The translations under genes were made by a program, and so were the position numbers. Shown here one piece after another: positions 54,039-62,847 of a stretch of 64,000 bases of DNA (within the stretch, counting starts at the first letter, position 1; the number at the start of each line of letters is the position of its first letter). The stretch comes from Bacteroidales bacterium (GTDB lineage Bacteria; Bacteroidota; Bacteroidia; Bacteroidales; ML635J-15). The notes beneath the pieces were generated by a model. It was not told where the DNA came from. It saw only the letters and a list, made by a program, of their open reading frames with translations, and searched no databases. The stretch covers positions 1 through 64,000 of the forward strand of contig JAGCDJ010000027.1 of assembly GCA_017651185.1 (NCBI GenBank), given 5' to 3'.

Positions 54039-55706
54039 CTATTCCTTTGTATCCTCCGCCAGTGCTTCCTTTGCGTGAGCCAATGCTGCATCAAAGTTGT
54101 CGTGGATGTTGCCTTTGCCTATAAGGAAAGATATTCGGCACTTATCCAACGACTTGCGAACATTCGGCTGTACTCCCGAAAGGAAAATTTTCTTGTTGCT
54201 GGTCTTTAGCGACTTTATTGCCTCGCGGAAATTTCGCTCGCCTGTTTCGTCCATAAATGGTACATGTCGCATTCGGATTATTAGAATCTTGGTTGAATCG
54301 GGACGGCCTTTCAGCACCTCGCTAAACTGCTTTGCTGCACCGAAGAAGAACGGTCCGCTAATTTCATATATTTCAATTCCCTCGGGAATGTCATCGTAGT
54401 TTTCCATTGTATTGGTGTCGAGGTCGTTCTTCAATATTGCCTCGCCGTTGTCGGCCATACGCTTCATGAACATTAGCGAAGCAAGCACAATACCTATTTC
54501 GATAGCAACCGTCAAGTCAACAAGCACAGTGAGGAAGAAGGTAACAAGCAAAATTATAATGTCGTATGGCGAACCGCGAAGAATTGATGTAAAACTGCGC
54601 CATTCACTCATATTGTAGGCAACCACGATAAGGATACCAGCCAAGCACGACATTGGAATCAACTTTGCATAATTACCTAAGCATAACATTATGAGCAACA
54701 ATGTTATAGCATGTACGATACCTGCGATTGGAGTACGACCGCCGTTCTTGATATTTGTTGCAGTACGGGCAATTGCGCCGGTTGCAGGAATACCGCCAAA
54801 CAAAGGCGAAATGACATTTGCAATACCTTGACCGATAAGTTCGGTGTTACTGCGGTGGTTGCTACCAATCATACCATCGGCAACGACTGCCGACAAAAGC
54901 GATTCGATAGAACCGAGCAGGGCGATTGTTATTGCAGGTTGCAGATAATTTCCAAAGTTTTCCCAATGAATTTCAGGAATGCTTATCGCAAGACTGCCCT
55001 TTATTTCGCCGAACATGCTTTCAATGGTCGTTACGGGAATGTCGAAAATTGAAACGGCAAGCGTCATCAGGATAATCGCCACAAACGAACCAGGAATTTT
55101 GTTCGTCAACTTATTGATGATTACGCTTATAAGAATTGTAGCAACCGTAATTCCCAATGCCCAGTAGTTAGTTGTTCCAATATTGTCAATGTAAACCGAC
55201 CACTTGTCAACGAATACTGTGGGCACATCCGATACTTCAAGTCCAAGAGCGTCCTTTATCTGAGTTGAGAAAATCGTCAGTGCAATACCGCTCGTAAATC
55301 CGACTACCAAAGGATGTGGAATAAAACGCAGAAGCGAACCCAATTTCAGCAAGCCGAACAATATCATAAAGATACCTGCCAGAATGGTGGAAATCATCAG
55401 TCCATCAAGACCGTATTGTGCAACTATGCCCGAAATTATGATTACAAACGCGCCAGTAGGACCGCCTATCTGTACACGGCTACCGCCAAGAAATGAAATC
55501 AAAAAGCCGGCAATTACTGCAGTTACAATACCTTTGTCGGGCGAAACGCCAGATGCCACGGCAAAAGCGATTGCCAAAGGCAGAGCAACTATACCAACGA
55601 TTATGCCCGAAAACAAGTCCTTTGTGAACTGTTTCTTCGTATATCCCTTTCTCAGAACACTGAAAAACTTAGGATAGAAAATGTCTTTTATTTGAAAATT
55701 AGCCAT
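54039..55706 (-). CDS. SulP-family anion transporter with STAS domain
   Basis: 555 residues. About 12-14 membrane spans (30-420) with SulP signatures: SGIIVGIVALPLAIAFAVASG (within residues 32-52), GSRVQIGGPTGAFVIII, GFTSGIALTIFSTQI. A STAS regulatory domain fills the C-terminus (about 435-545, EIYEISGPFFFGAAKQFSEVL... and MRHVPFMDETGERNFREAI). SulP proteins carry sulfate, bicarbonate or dicarboxylates; the substrate cannot be chosen from the sequence, and no sulfate-assimilation or carbonic-anhydrase gene is adjacent. Monocistronic. Confidence 0.93.
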   Translation of the reverse strand: MANFQIKDIFYPKFFSVLRKGYTKKQFTKDLFSGIIVGIVALPLAIAFAVASGVSPDKGIVTAVIAGFLISFLGGSRVQIGGPTGAFVIIISGIVAQYGLDGLMISTILAGIFMILFGLLKLGSLLRFIPHPLVVGFTSGIALTIFSTQIKDALGLEVSDVPTVFVDKWSVYIDNIGTTNYWALGITVATILISVIINKLTNKIPGSFVAIILMTLAVSIFDIPVTTIESMFGEIKGSLAISIPEIHWENFGNYLQPAITIALLGSIESLLSAVVADGMIGSNHRSNTELIGQGIANVISPLFGGIPATGAIARTATNIKNGGRTPIAGIVHAITLLLIMLCLGNYAKLIPMSCLAGILIVVAYNMSEWRSFTSILRGSPYDIIILLVTFFLTVLVDLTVAIEIGIVLASLMFMKRMADNGEAILKNDLDTNTMENYDDIPEGIEIYEISGPFFFGAAKQFSEVLKGRPDSTKILIIRMRHVPFMDETGERNFREAIKSLKTSNKKIFLSGVQPNVRKSLDKCRISFLIGKGNIHDNFDAALAHAKEALAEDTKE

Positions 55707-55921
55707 TTAGTCTTTGTTAAAAATTGGGCGCAAAATTACAAAAAATATTGCTGACAAATCGTTATGCCAAATCATTTTTTATTAGAATCATATATTTGTT
55801 TAAGAAACGATATGATTGTCGGAAATAGCGCCATTCCTTGACAAATAAATCCTTGATATTTATCTCTTTAAATGCTATTGCAAAAAAATTGAAATTTTGC
55901 TGATTTTTTACGAAATTTAAA

Positions 55922-55929
55922 TATATTTG
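55922..55929 (+). promoter_or_regulatory. -7 box (TATATTTG) of the cyclophilin gene
   Basis: TATATTTG with a possible -33 TTTG at 55896-55899 (22-base spacer). It lies 95 bases before the start codon; the leader would include the GACGCAA hairpin. Confidence 0.5.
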
Positions 55930-55981
55930 TATGTCAAAAAAATTACAAGAATGATAAACTTCGAAATAGTATAGACAGTAT

Positions 55982-55999
55982 AGACGCAAGGTTTTGCGT
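55982..55999. repeat. GACGCAA/TTGCGTC hairpin
   Basis: GACGCAA pairs with TTGCGTC around a 4-base centre. Same core as the palindrome after the ABC-F gene (14940-14971), indicating a dispersed REP-like family. Confidence 0.5.
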
Positions 56000-56024
56000 C
56001 TCAATTAGAAAAACAAACAAAACC

Positions 56025-56483
56025 ATGAAGATAGCAAAAATCAAAACCGAAGTTGGCACCATGAAGGTGAACTTCTATTTCAACGATGCACCAAATACGG
56101 TGGCAAATTTCATTAAACTGGCCGAAGAAGGCTTTTATAACGGATTGCGCTTTCATCGCGTAATCCCTGAATTCGTAGTTCAAGGCGGATGCCCGTTCTC
56201 GCGCAACCTTGGCGACCCACGAGTCGGCACAGGTGGACCGGGCTACAAAATCAAATGCGAACTCAACGGTGGCAATCAGTACCACGACCGCGGAGTTCTC
56301 TCTATGGCACACGCAGGACGTGACACTGGCGGTTCTCAGTTTTTCATCTGCCTTACCCGCGAATACACCAAGCACCTCGACCGCCAGCACACTTGCTTCG
56401 GCAGAGTTGTAGAAGGATTGGACGTGCTCGACAAGATTCGTCAGGGATGCAAGATTGAAGAAATAAAAATAGAGGAAGAATAA
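56025..56483 (+). CDS. Cyclophilin-type peptidyl-prolyl isomerase
   Basis: 152 residues with no signal peptide, so cytoplasmic. Cyclophilin core motifs: GLRFHRVIPEFVVQGG (about 44-59, active-site Arg and Phe region), LSMAHAGRDTGGSQFFICL (within 92-110), HTCFGRVVEGLDVLDKI. The usual second motif Ala-Asn is replaced by AHAGRDTGG. Catalyses proline cis-trans isomerisation in protein folding. Compact bacterial type (150-165 residues). A lipoprotein gene follows after 93 bases that hold a repeat element, so co-transcription is possible but not certain. Confidence 0.93.
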   Translation: MKIAKIKTEVGTMKVNFYFNDAPNTVANFIKLAEEGFYNGLRFHRVIPEFVVQGGCPFSRNLGDPRVGTGGPGYKIKCELNGGNQYHDRGVLSMAHAGRDTGGSQFFICLTREYTKHLDRQHTCFGRVVEGLDVLDKIRQGCKIEEIKIEEE

Positions 56484-56493
56484 AACTAATCCG

Positions 56494-56551
56494 CCCCCTG
56501 AGCGGAGCCGAAGGGAAGGATTTCAACTCCGTTTCGACTACGCTCAGTGGG
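56494..56551. repeat. CTGAGCG-AG-CGAA inverted repeat
   Basis: CCCCTGAGCGGAGCCGAAGGG (about 56495-56515) and, inverted, GTTTCGACTACGCTCAGTGGG (56531-56551) form an imperfect hairpin. A fragment of the same repeat is at about 42618-42643. From general familiarity this is a common intergenic repeat family of Bacteroidota genomes. Confidence 0.55.
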
Positions 56552-56576
56552 TATCTAAACCAATTAAACAAAACTA

Positions 56577-57596
56577 ATGAAAATGAAAACCAAATTTTTC
56601 GCCATAGCCACAGTGGTTCTTGCGTTAGCATGGAGCTGCAGTACTCCAAATGCACCCGAAGCAACCGAAAGCACCGTCACGGAAACTACATTCGAAACAG
56701 AAATCGTAAGCGAAACCGATTTCCCAGCACTTGTCGGCCAATGGTGCGATGCTCACAACACCAAAGATGTGGCTGGACTGTCGAATATATACGACCAAAA
56801 TGTCATGTTCTATGGCTCGCCTATGGACAAAAACGAATGCATCGAAAACAAACTGGCGTTTTTCAAGAAGAAACCCGATTTCAGGCAGGAAGTAACTGGC
56901 GAAATTGCAATCGAAAATATCAGTACCAATGAGGTAAAATGCAGTTTCAACAAAAGAGTTACCGTCGACGGCAAAACCACCGACTATCCCTCCTACCTGC
57001 ATTTCCGCAAATCAGGCGACAACTGGAAAATTTCGGTCGAAAGCGACCTTGTAACCGATGAGAACCTTGCAAAACATGCCGAAAAGAAAAACCAAAAACA
57101 GGAAATGGGAGACAGACACGATGTCCCTGGCACTTACGATTTCAACGGTGACGGCAAAAAGGAATCGTGCTACCTGCTAGAACCTAAGAAATACAACGAC
57201 GAAGACCATTTCATGGAATGCGAAGGCGAATGCAACTGCCTTATTATGTTCTCCGACAACAACATCCCACCTATCGAGGTTGAAACCTGCATTGGAGGAA
57301 AACCCAAAATTTATGGTGATTTGGATGGTAATGGCACCATTGAAATTGGCATTTGGCCATGGTGGTGGACAAGTTGCTGGCATACCTTCTATATATATAC
57401 GCTTGTAAACGGCGAATGGGAATACTTTGTAGAACCGTTTTCCGTTCACTGCAACCTGATGGAAGAACTGGAAGAATCTGGCGAACCTATCATCACTCCA
57501 GTAAAAGGACAAAAGGATATGTTCAAGATAAGATACTCCTACTTCGACGAGGAAGAAGGTATAATGGATGGAACAGGAACCGTCAGGAAACTTTAA
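56577..57596 (+). CDS. Lipoprotein with NTF2-like N-terminal domain
   Basis: 339 residues. Signal peptide with lipobox ALAWSC (Cys21), then a Thr/Glu-rich linker and an NTF2/SnoaL-like domain (about 48-155: VGQWCDAHNTKDVAGLSNIYDQNVMFYG..., ending NWKISVESDLV), a cone fold used as an enzyme or binding scaffold. The C-terminal half (about 180-339) begins with a calcium-loop-like DFNGDGKKESCYLL and includes DLDGNGTIEIGIWPWWWTSCWH, FG-GAP-like loops, then an unknown beta-rich part. Likely anchored in the outer membrane. Function unknown. Its stop codon lies 3 bases from that of truA, with which it converges. Confidence 0.82.
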   Translation: MKMKTKFFAIATVVLALAWSCSTPNAPEATESTVTETTFETEIVSETDFPALVGQWCDAHNTKDVAGLSNIYDQNVMFYGSPMDKNECIENKLAFFKKKPDFRQEVTGEIAIENISTNEVKCSFNKRVTVDGKTTDYPSYLHFRKSGDNWKISVESDLVTDENLAKHAEKKNQKQEMGDRHDVPGTYDFNGDGKKESCYLLEPKKYNDEDHFMECEGECNCLIMFSDNNIPPIEVETCIGGKPKIYGDLDGNGTIEIGIWPWWWTSCWHTFYIYTLVNGEWEYFVEPFSVHCNLMEELEESGEPIITPVKGQKDMFKIRYSYFDEEEGIMDGTGTVRKL

Positions 57597-57599
57597 TTA

Positions 57600-58322
57600 T
57601 CAATATTCTACCTCGGTTAAAAACAATCCATCTGCAGGCACTGACTGACCTGCTTCGCAACGGTTTTTGCTTTCAATGATACGGCAAAAACCATCTACCG
57701 AAAGTTTGTCCTTGCCAACCTCGACCAACGTACCCACAATCGCTCTTACCATATTGCGGAGAAACCGGTCAGCAGAAATGTGAAATACAATCTGGTCACC
57801 ATTCTTTTCAAACTCTGCACGATATATTTTACAGTTGTTGGTCTTTACATCCGTATGCAACTTGCTGAAACTTGTAAAGTCGGTATAATTGAACAACCTA
57901 TCCGCCGCTTCCTGCATTTTGGCCACATTTAGAGGATAACGGACATGCCACGAAAAACCCTTTAAAAATGGATTCTTTCGCTGCGTTATTACATATTTGT
58001 ATGAACGTTTCTTAGCATCGAAGCGAGCATGGAAACTTTCATCTGCCTTAACAATTGAAAAAATTGAAATGTCATCGGGCAACAAACCATTGAGCCGTTC
58101 TATGATTTTGGCATCAATTTCTGCATTGGCATCGAAATGCGCCACATAGTATTCGGCATGAACACCAGTATCGGTACGTCCACAACCAGTTACCGCTATC
58201 TTTTCGCGAAGCACCTTGCTCAAGGCATCTTCAAGCGTTTCCTGTACCGATACGGCATTGGGCTGCGACTGCCAGCCATGGTAGCGCGTCCCAACATACG
58301 ATAAGTCGATTCTGTAGCGCAT
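57600..58322 (-). CDS. truA: tRNA pseudouridine(38-40) synthase
   Basis: 240 residues. It isomerises uridines 38-40 in the anticodon arm of tRNAs. Catalytic Asp51 in GCGRTDTGVHA; also YVGTRYHGWQSQPN at the start, RSYKYVITQRKNPFLKGFSWHV in the middle, and RFLRNMVRAIVGTLVEVG near the C-terminus. Length normal. The ATG is 5 bases downstream of the stop codon of the large T9SS propeller protein, so truA is expressed from that transcript or from an internal promoter. Confidence 0.96.
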   Translation of the reverse strand: MRYRIDLSYVGTRYHGWQSQPNAVSVQETLEDALSKVLREKIAVTGCGRTDTGVHAEYYVAHFDANAEIDAKIIERLNGLLPDDISIFSIVKADESFHARFDAKKRSYKYVITQRKNPFLKGFSWHVRYPLNVAKMQEAADRLFNYTDFTSFSKLHTDVKTNNCKIYRAEFEKNGDQIVFHISADRFLRNMVRAIVGTLVEVGKDKLSVDGFCRIIESKNRCEAGQSVPADGLFLTEVEY

Positions 58323-58327
58323 ATCCG

Positions 58328-61300
58328 TTATTGCTTGCTTATCTTAATTGTGTGAACCTCATCGCCGACACGAAGTCTAGCAAAATATATTCCTGCATTA
58401 AGTTCTGATCCGAAATTAATCGGACTCTCAACATCCTTGCCTTCAATTACAATTTGCCCAAGAGCATTTATAACCTCGTAATCGACTGTTTCTACGCCAT
58501 TTACGCTGAACTCAACCGTGACTTCATCACCAAATGGATTCGGATATGCAGAAATGTCACCTATTTTGTCAATACTTATCGCTACTGGCGGGTCGATTGG
58601 CGGTTCATCGTTTCCTCCACAACGAACAATATTTGAGTAAATCCTATCGTACCCCTCATCGCCCAATACCAATGGATGGCTCATCTTTATCATTATGCGA
58701 TAGTAAGTTCCGCCTTCGTACTGATTCATCTGAATGTAATTGTAGGTGCTGAATAGCACAGAATCTACCACAGCCAATGTTTCGGGCGAATCGCCTGCTA
58801 GGAGATAAGTGAAAGTTTCGGCAATGCCCATGTAAGGACTCCAGTTGAGGTTGCAGACATTGTTGTTGTCGCAAATGGCAGCGAGGACAATCGTGCGGTG
58901 GAAATCGTTTACCTCGCTCTCGTCGCCACAATTGCTTACTGCTGTTACCTTATATTTATAGTATTGCTCCGCAACATTCACAGCAGTATCCTCGTACATC
59001 GGTTCGTTATTGAATCCTACAGTAGCAATTTGCGAGAAACCATCACCGGAATCGCGGTAAATCCTATATGATGCCGTACCTTGATTATCCGTCTTGTTCC
59101 AACGCAAAATTACCGAATTCGATTCGGTAACACTTGCGAGCGCAAGTTTGTCACCAGCGTACGGACGGCGGAAACTTATGTTTGCCTCATCGTACAGACG
59201 GCATCCCATATTGTCGGTCACCGTTACTGAATAATCGCCTTCAGCATCCACAACTATAGTCTGCGTAGTAGCATCATTGCTCCACTGGTACGATGCATAA
59301 CTGCCTGCATCGAGCGTATAGGTTTGTCCCTCGCAAAGAACCATATCCTCAAAACTTCCAATCAACTGCATTTCTGGTTCGGTTACGACAGTGTCAATCA
59401 CAGTTGTACAATCATTTGCATCGGTTATAGTAACCGAATAATTTCCAGCAACTAGCGAACTTGCATTGCCGCTATTGGATATACCATTGCTCCATGCAAA
59501 AGTGAAACCGCTATCGGGCGTTATGGAGATTGTACCATTGCTTGCACCATTGCAAGTAGCATCGGTAACAGAAACATCAAAATTGTGTGGTTCTGCATCC
59601 TCAACGACCACTTGGATAGTATCTGTGCAGTTATGGCTGTCCTTTGCTACCAAGTAATATGTTCCCGGGGCAACATTCTGATAGTTAGGTTGTACACATA
59701 CCGGCGAAGTTGTATTTCCTTCCCTGAACCAGAAATATTGCGCATAAACTCCTGTTCCCCCTGTTGCCGATGCTGATAGTTGCGCCACATCACCAGCACA
59801 TATTATTGGAGAAACATTGGCTACCGCTACAAGTTCATCTGGTTCTGTAACATTAGCAGACAAAGTCGCTACACACGAATTGGCATCGGTAACAGTAAGT
59901 ATATAATCTCCTGCGGAAAGGTTGGTCCTTGGCGATGTGCTTGCACCATCAGACCATGAGTATGTATATGGTTCTGTTCCTCCCGCTACCGTTGTGGAAA
60001 TGGCCCCGTTGTTTGCCCCATAGCAAGTTATATTTGTTGGACTTGCCGTAACACTAAGTGCCGATGGCTGTGAAATGCTACGCGAAACAGTTGTCATACA
60101 AGCATTTGCATCGGTAACAGTCAGCAAATAGTCGCCCGAGGAAAGATTTGTCCTGTCCTCGGTTGTAATGCCATCGTTCCATGAATAGTTATATGCAGGC
60201 GTTCCCCCTGTCACTGAAACGGAAATAGAACCGTTTTCTGCACCATAACAAGTTATGTTTGTGGGTTCTGCTTGTACTGTCAACAACTCTGGTTGCGTTA
60301 TTGTAAACGACTGCGAAATAGTGCAGGAATTTCTATCGGTTACTGTGCATGAATATTCGCCAGCTGCAAGATTTACGAGATTTGCCGTTTCGGCATTGTT
60401 GTTCCATACGTATGTGTATGGCGAAGTTCCTCCTGTAACATTGAGCGTGATTCTTCCAGAATTGTCGCCATTGCACAAAAGATTGTCCGCTGCTGCATTG
60501 GTGAGGATTTGCTCTTTCGCAACAATAGTAGTCGCTAATATTCTAGTGCAGGTTCCCAATGTTATTGTCACAGAATAGTTTCCAGCACCAAGATTTGTGC
60601 GTTCGATTGCCGATCTATTGCCATTTTCCCATGCGAAAGTCGATGCTCCAAGATTTGAAAGCAAAAGACTTCCTGTCTCCCCGAAGCAATCTGGCTGAAC
60701 ATAGGTAAGATTTTGATTTTTAAGTGCTGTGCCATATTCTACAAAGAAAACCGAATCTGCGATTATTTTTCCTTCCGAATTTTTTGCAAGAAGATGCTTG
60801 TAACCACCCGATAGGTTAGCAAACGTTCCGCTTGCCTGCCAGTTTTCGCCGTTGTCAATCGAATATGACGATGCTCCGCTTGCCGAAATTGTCATGCTTG
60901 CATTGCTGCCGCCATCGCAGGTTTCGGGTTGCGATGAAATTGTAAATGTTGTGTTGCAACCTATGCATATTCTTGCAACAGTGCCATTACTACATATTGC
61001 CCAAAGTACTCCGTTTCCTGCCGATGCAATGCTCTGATAGTTTCCTTCTGCAACTTCGCGCCATATTGTTGAATATTCATAAATTTTACCATTGGAAAGA
61101 AGCACATATACATTTTCGTCGCATGCTGCCGACGAAACTATGTCCTGTGGCAACCCTGGTTCTATAAGTTCAGCAACCGGCGACCCCGACGGATTAAACC
61201 TTGCGATTCCGCTGCCAACAGTAATAAACATACTTCCGGAAGCAGTCATTACAAAACGGGAATTATCACTAATGCTAATTCCTGCAGTCATTTGCTCCAA

Positions 61301-62638
61301 AGCATTGTCCTCTACCCTATACAATGAATTACCCGCTATTGCGTAAACGCCAAAGTTGCTTATCACATCCTTTACTGCCGATGCACTTTCAATAGTATCA
61401 ACTATTGCGCCATCGCGTATCTGCAATATTCCTGAATTTGTGGCAACATAAACAAAATGTGTATCATCTGCGATAGCATTTACATTTGTTTCCGCTACTA
61501 CAACTACATTGCGACCAACCTTCCGCACCAGCGAATTGCCAGTTCCAATCCAAAGTGTATCGTTGTGCATGCACATTGCATTAACTGTAAGATTCTGCAA
61601 ATTGCGTTTGTACGACAGCCAAGTGAAATCGGACACGACATTTATACCACCGCTTCCTGCAATGCACACAGTACCAGCATTATCACCCCAAATGAAATTC
61701 GGCGTATGGTTAATCAACGTGCGGTTTGTGTGGTAGGTTTCGGCATTGCCATCAAAATCTAATACAACGATACCATTCTGCGAATCAACACACCAAATCC
61801 TTTTGCTTGGCAGACTGCTTGCAATTAGTTTTTCAACAGAAAACCTGTCGTTCAGCAAAACGCTAGATGAACCATCGTACTTGTAAATTCCGTTTAAATT
61901 ACCATAAATGATATTCTGGGCAAAATCTTCGCATACTGCCGACGCTCCAACCGATATGCCATCGACAGATGTCCACACATTGTAATCGTACGACATTACA
62001 CCCACGCTAGTTGCAGCAAGCAGGTCACCATTGAACCGCTGGTACATACCATATACAACTTTGCCAGAAAATATGTCGGAAAACGACTTTACTTTTCCGT
62101 TGGCGCAAAATTCCACCAAATTTCCATTGCAACTTACCCAAACGTTCTGCCCACGGTCAGTATAAATAGCCGTTATACCATTTGAAAATCCATAGTCGTC
62201 GGAAATGACCGTCGTCGTTCCCGAATTGAACTCCATCAAGGAGTTATTTGCAGTTGAGTAAAAAAATCTTCCATCGGCAAGGGCGGAAATTTTTCTTATG
62301 TTGCTACCTGTGAAATCGTTTTGCCATACATTGCCGTTCCTTATTGACAAACCCATAGTTGTTGCCACATAAATTTTTCCATCAGATGCAATACAAATGT
62401 CGTTTATGGAATTGCCTGCAAGTCCATCGGCGGCTGTAATCACATCGAAATCAGCACCATCATACGAAACGAGACCATTTCTAGTACCTATTATGATATT
62501 GCCATCAGCATCCTGCGCAACACAGGTTACTGTATCGGACGGAAGAACCTGCTCATAGTCGAAAACGACAGACGACTGTCCATATACACTTGCCAAGCAA
62601 GTGATAATCAATGCTAAAATTAGCGATAGTCTTTTCAT
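58328..62638 (-). CDS. T9SS protein with beta-propeller and SprB repeats
   Basis: 1436 residues. Signal peptide (1-20). N-terminal beta-propeller(s) of two-component-regulator type (about 25-560; recurring DxxGNxxIGTxxGLxxYDG-like blades). Then five to seven SprB/PKD-like repeats (about 563-1080; recurring NITCYGAxNGxISxxVxGGTxPYxYSWxDG and LSAGDYxLTVTDANxC). A fibronectin III-like segment follows (about 1165-1260), ending in a T9SS type A sorting domain (about 1356-1436, AYPNPFGDEVTVEFS...). SprB repeats are known from the gliding adhesin SprB; propellers of this kind usually occur in inner-membrane hybrid sensors, but here there is no histidine kinase or membrane span. A surface adhesin is the best guess. 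truA follows 5 bases later. Confidence 0.88.
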   Translation of the reverse strand: MKRLSLILALIITCLASVYGQSSVVFDYEQVLPSDTVTCVAQDADGNIIIGTRNGLVSYDGADFDVITAADGLAGNSINDICIASDGKIYVATTMGLSIRNGNVWQNDFTGSNIRKISALADGRFFYSTANNSLMEFNSGTTTVISDDYGFSNGITAIYTDRGQNVWVSCNGNLVEFCANGKVKSFSDIFSGKVVYGMYQRFNGDLLAATSVGVMSYDYNVWTSVDGISVGASAVCEDFAQNIIYGNLNGIYKYDGSSSVLLNDRFSVEKLIASSLPSKRIWCVDSQNGIVVLDFDGNAETYHTNRTLINHTPNFIWGDNAGTVCIAGSGGINVVSDFTWLSYKRNLQNLTVNAMCMHNDTLWIGTGNSLVRKVGRNVVVVAETNVNAIADDTHFVYVATNSGILQIRDGAIVDTIESASAVKDVISNFGVYAIAGNSLYRVEDNALEQMTAGISISDNSRFVMTASGSMFITVGSGIARFNPSGSPVAELIEPGLPQDIVSSAACDENVYVLLSNGKIYEYSTIWREVAEGNYQSIASAGNGVLWAICSNGTVARICIGCNTTFTISSQPETCDGGSNASMTISASGASSYSIDNGENWQASGTFANLSGGYKHLLAKNSEGKIIADSVFFVEYGTALKNQNLTYVQPDCFGETGSLLLSNLGASTFAWENGNRSAIERTNLGAGNYSVTITLGTCTRILATTIVAKEQILTNAAADNLLCNGDNSGRITLNVTGGTSPYTYVWNNNAETANLVNLAAGEYSCTVTDRNSCTISQSFTITQPELLTVQAEPTNITCYGAENGSISVSVTGGTPAYNYSWNDGITTEDRTNLSSGDYLLTVTDANACMTTVSRSISQPSALSVTASPTNITCYGANNGAISTTVAGGTEPYTYSWSDGASTSPRTNLSAGDYILTVTDANSCVATLSANVTEPDELVAVANVSPIICAGDVAQLSASATGGTGVYAQYFWFREGNTTSPVCVQPNYQNVAPGTYYLVAKDSHNCTDTIQVVVEDAEPHNFDVSVTDATCNGASNGTISITPDSGFTFAWSNGISNSGNASSLVAGNYSVTITDANDCTTVIDTVVTEPEMQLIGSFEDMVLCEGQTYTLDAGSYASYQWSNDATTQTIVVDAEGDYSVTVTDNMGCRLYDEANISFRRPYAGDKLALASVTESNSVILRWNKTDNQGTASYRIYRDSGDGFSQIATVGFNNEPMYEDTAVNVAEQYYKYKVTAVSNCGDESEVNDFHRTIVLAAICDNNNVCNLNWSPYMGIAETFTYLLAGDSPETLAVVDSVLFSTYNYIQMNQYEGGTYYRIMIKMSHPLVLGDEGYDRIYSNIVRCGGNDEPPIDPPVAISIDKIGDISAYPNPFGDEVTVEFSVNGVETVDYEVINALGQIVIEGKDVESPINFGSELNAGIYFARLRVGDEVHTIKISKQ

Positions 62639-62663
62639 TTGAATAAATTTACATGTATTGTCG

Positions 62664-62671
62664 CAAATGTA
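62664..62671 (-). promoter_or_regulatory. -7 box (TACATTTG) of the propeller-protein/truA operon
   Basis: The minus strand reads TACATTTG 25 bases before the start codon at 62638. Confidence 0.5.
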
Positions 62672-62816
62672 TGAAAATTATCGTTTCGGGCGAAACGCAT
62701 TTTCGTAAAGTTATCATCATGCGGTTGATAACAAGATTGCAACGATGCTTGCGGCAAAAAAATGCACAATTTTGAAAATTGTAATTATTTTTTCAACAAG
62801 ATTTATGGAAGTTGCA

Positions 62817-62824
62817 TAAATTTG
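62817..62824 (+). promoter_or_regulatory. -7 box (TAAATTTG) of serS
   Basis: TAAATTTG lies 23 bases before the serS start codon. Confidence 0.5.
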
Positions 62825-62847
62825 CACCCGATTAAATTTTTCAGAAA

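Larger units (their letters stand above)
55707..56024. other. 318-base divergent gap upstream of the cyclophilin
   Basis: Very AT-rich. A -7 box TATATTTG (55922-55929) with TTTG 22 bases upstream faces the cyclophilin. GACGCAA-GGT-TTTGCGTC (55982-55999) is a short hairpin of the same core as the palindrome at 14940-14971. The minus-strand open frame here is low-complexity and not believed to be a gene. Confidence 0.5.

Noticed and set aside
55762-56004. Minus-strand open frame of 80 codons in the sulP/cyclophilin gap
   Set aside because: Phe/Asn/Lys-rich low-complexity translation of AT-rich DNA, running over a promoter and hairpin.
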